In this document: positions 63,226 through 64,000 of the stretch, in pieces
How positions within the stretch are numbered: the stretch's first letter is position 1
Layout: each line of letters starts with the position of its first letter
DNA from: Haemaphysalis longicornis
Taxonomy: Eukaryota; Arthropoda; Arachnida; Ixodida; Ixodidae
NCBI GenBank assembly: GCA_013339765.2
Contig: CM023449.1
Location: 225,527,212-225,591,211 of the forward strand
Length of the DNA: 64,000 nucleotides
Reading direction: 5' to 3'
Notes under the pieces: model-generated
What the model saw: only the letters and a program-made list of their open reading frames with translations
The model's database searches: none
Told to the model about the DNA's origin: nothing
Position numbers and translations under genes: made by a program

Positions 63226-64000
63226 ACAAGCAACTTGAGCTATGCCGCAGCAAGCTAAATGGATAGTAGATGTCACGGCGCCATCCATTCACCTATTTTA
63301 TATGTCCCGAGCCTTACCCTGAAGCCAAAGAAGCACATCCTTGGACGTTAATGCATGTGAGCTCGGTTTTCCAGTGTTCATTCTCGGGCCAGATTCTGTT
63401 CTCTTGTGGGTACAATTTAAGCCAGGCATTTACTATACGCACCCAGCGTTACGTACTGTTGCGCTTGCAACACTTCTATTCTTTCATGCAACTGCAAAAC
63501 ACCAATAAGATAATTTACGCGAGTCGGTGATGCTCGTTGAACCACAGCGTAAGCAAAAAGACAACGTCTCCGTGCCTTTTCGCATGCGCCGTGGTTCAAC
63601 ATGCGGCAAGAGCTCCACCGTTCGGCCTTGAGGCAGTGCGCCGTACCACAAGTCCCGATGCCAGGACGTCATCGATTGAGTGGGCAAAATGTGCCCTCCG
63701 CCAGGTGTTAAAACATTTTTTTGGTTGAATTACACACTGAAATACTCCTTGTAACAGCCTGGACGCAAGACTATGGTCTTATCATAGCTTGGTCAAGAGA
63801 TTTTCGCATCTGTTCACTACCAGAGAATTGATCACTGTTTTGGAGACTCTCGAGGTGTTGTCTTTTTGGGGTTATTTTGCAGTGAAGAGTCAGAAAAGAT
63901 AGGGATACCGCGCTATTCTCAATCCTGTTCTTGCCACTCTGGTTTCCTAGTAGCTAGATATTTGCGAAGAAAATTTGGTGCGTTTGCTTTTTGGTGTTGC
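63226..64000. other. no gene seen
   Basis: Right edge. Short overlapping frames only. Confidence 0.45.

Overview
The window looks like nuclear DNA of a hard tick (Ixodidae, more likely a metastriate such as Rhipicephalus, Dermacentor or Amblyomma than a prostriate). The basis is the repeat content: a tRNA-headed SINE of the kind reported from ixodid ticks at the left end, several degenerate LINEs with RNase H or zinc-finger C-termini and CT-rich 3' tails, an RTE-like LINE with ATG-repeat tails, a Penelope-like element with a GIY-YIG domain, and a Ty3/gypsy LTR fragment. The genus is inference from remembered sequence style, not from a search. I see no bacterial operon, rRNA, intact tRNA, CRISPR array or convincing host exon. 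Every frame I could assign to a family belongs to a transposable element, and all but one short frame are broken.

Layout. 0-7 kb: a SINE, a diverged tandem duplication at 1.0-2.0 kb, a purine-rich tract, and an array of a tick-type dispersed repeat at 5.76-7.06 kb. 7.8-8.7 kb: an RTE-like LINE with an endonuclease and a C-terminus but no reverse transcriptase. 9.9-11.95 kb: two Penelope-like copies head to head, meeting at a 15-bp inverted repeat. 13.5-16.6 kb: a minus-strand RNase H LINE and the 3' end of a relative. 18.5-21.6 kb: a TGAG microsatellite, palindromic elements, an RT relic and a cluster of small terminal-inverted-repeat elements. 23.4-25.3 kb: a gypsy LTR and integrase on the minus strand, cut by a 550-bp dispersed repeat. 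That repeat recurs at 29.2 kb and carries an acidic 58-codon open frame. 25.9-29.1 kb: tRNA-like SINEs and an apparently identical 522-bp direct duplication.

31.8-37.99 kb: CA repeats, a LINE 3' end, a 275-bp element with GGGGCGTA-type termini, a further SINE, a coding relic and a 600-bp ATGT array. 42.6-50.3 kb: SINE pieces (one with boxes like initiator tRNA-Met), RTE tails and a minus-strand LINE. 53.4 kb: a mariner-type MITE. 54.8-56.4 kb and 62.2-63.0 kb: further LINE relics. The long stretches between these pieces showed nothing I could support.

The window therefore reads as intergenic or intronic repeat-rich DNA. The relics do not form a working pathway. The points most worth following are the small acidic frame kept between two repeat copies, the head-to-head Penelope pair, the recent 522-bp duplication and the 20.4-21.6 kb cluster of small elements.
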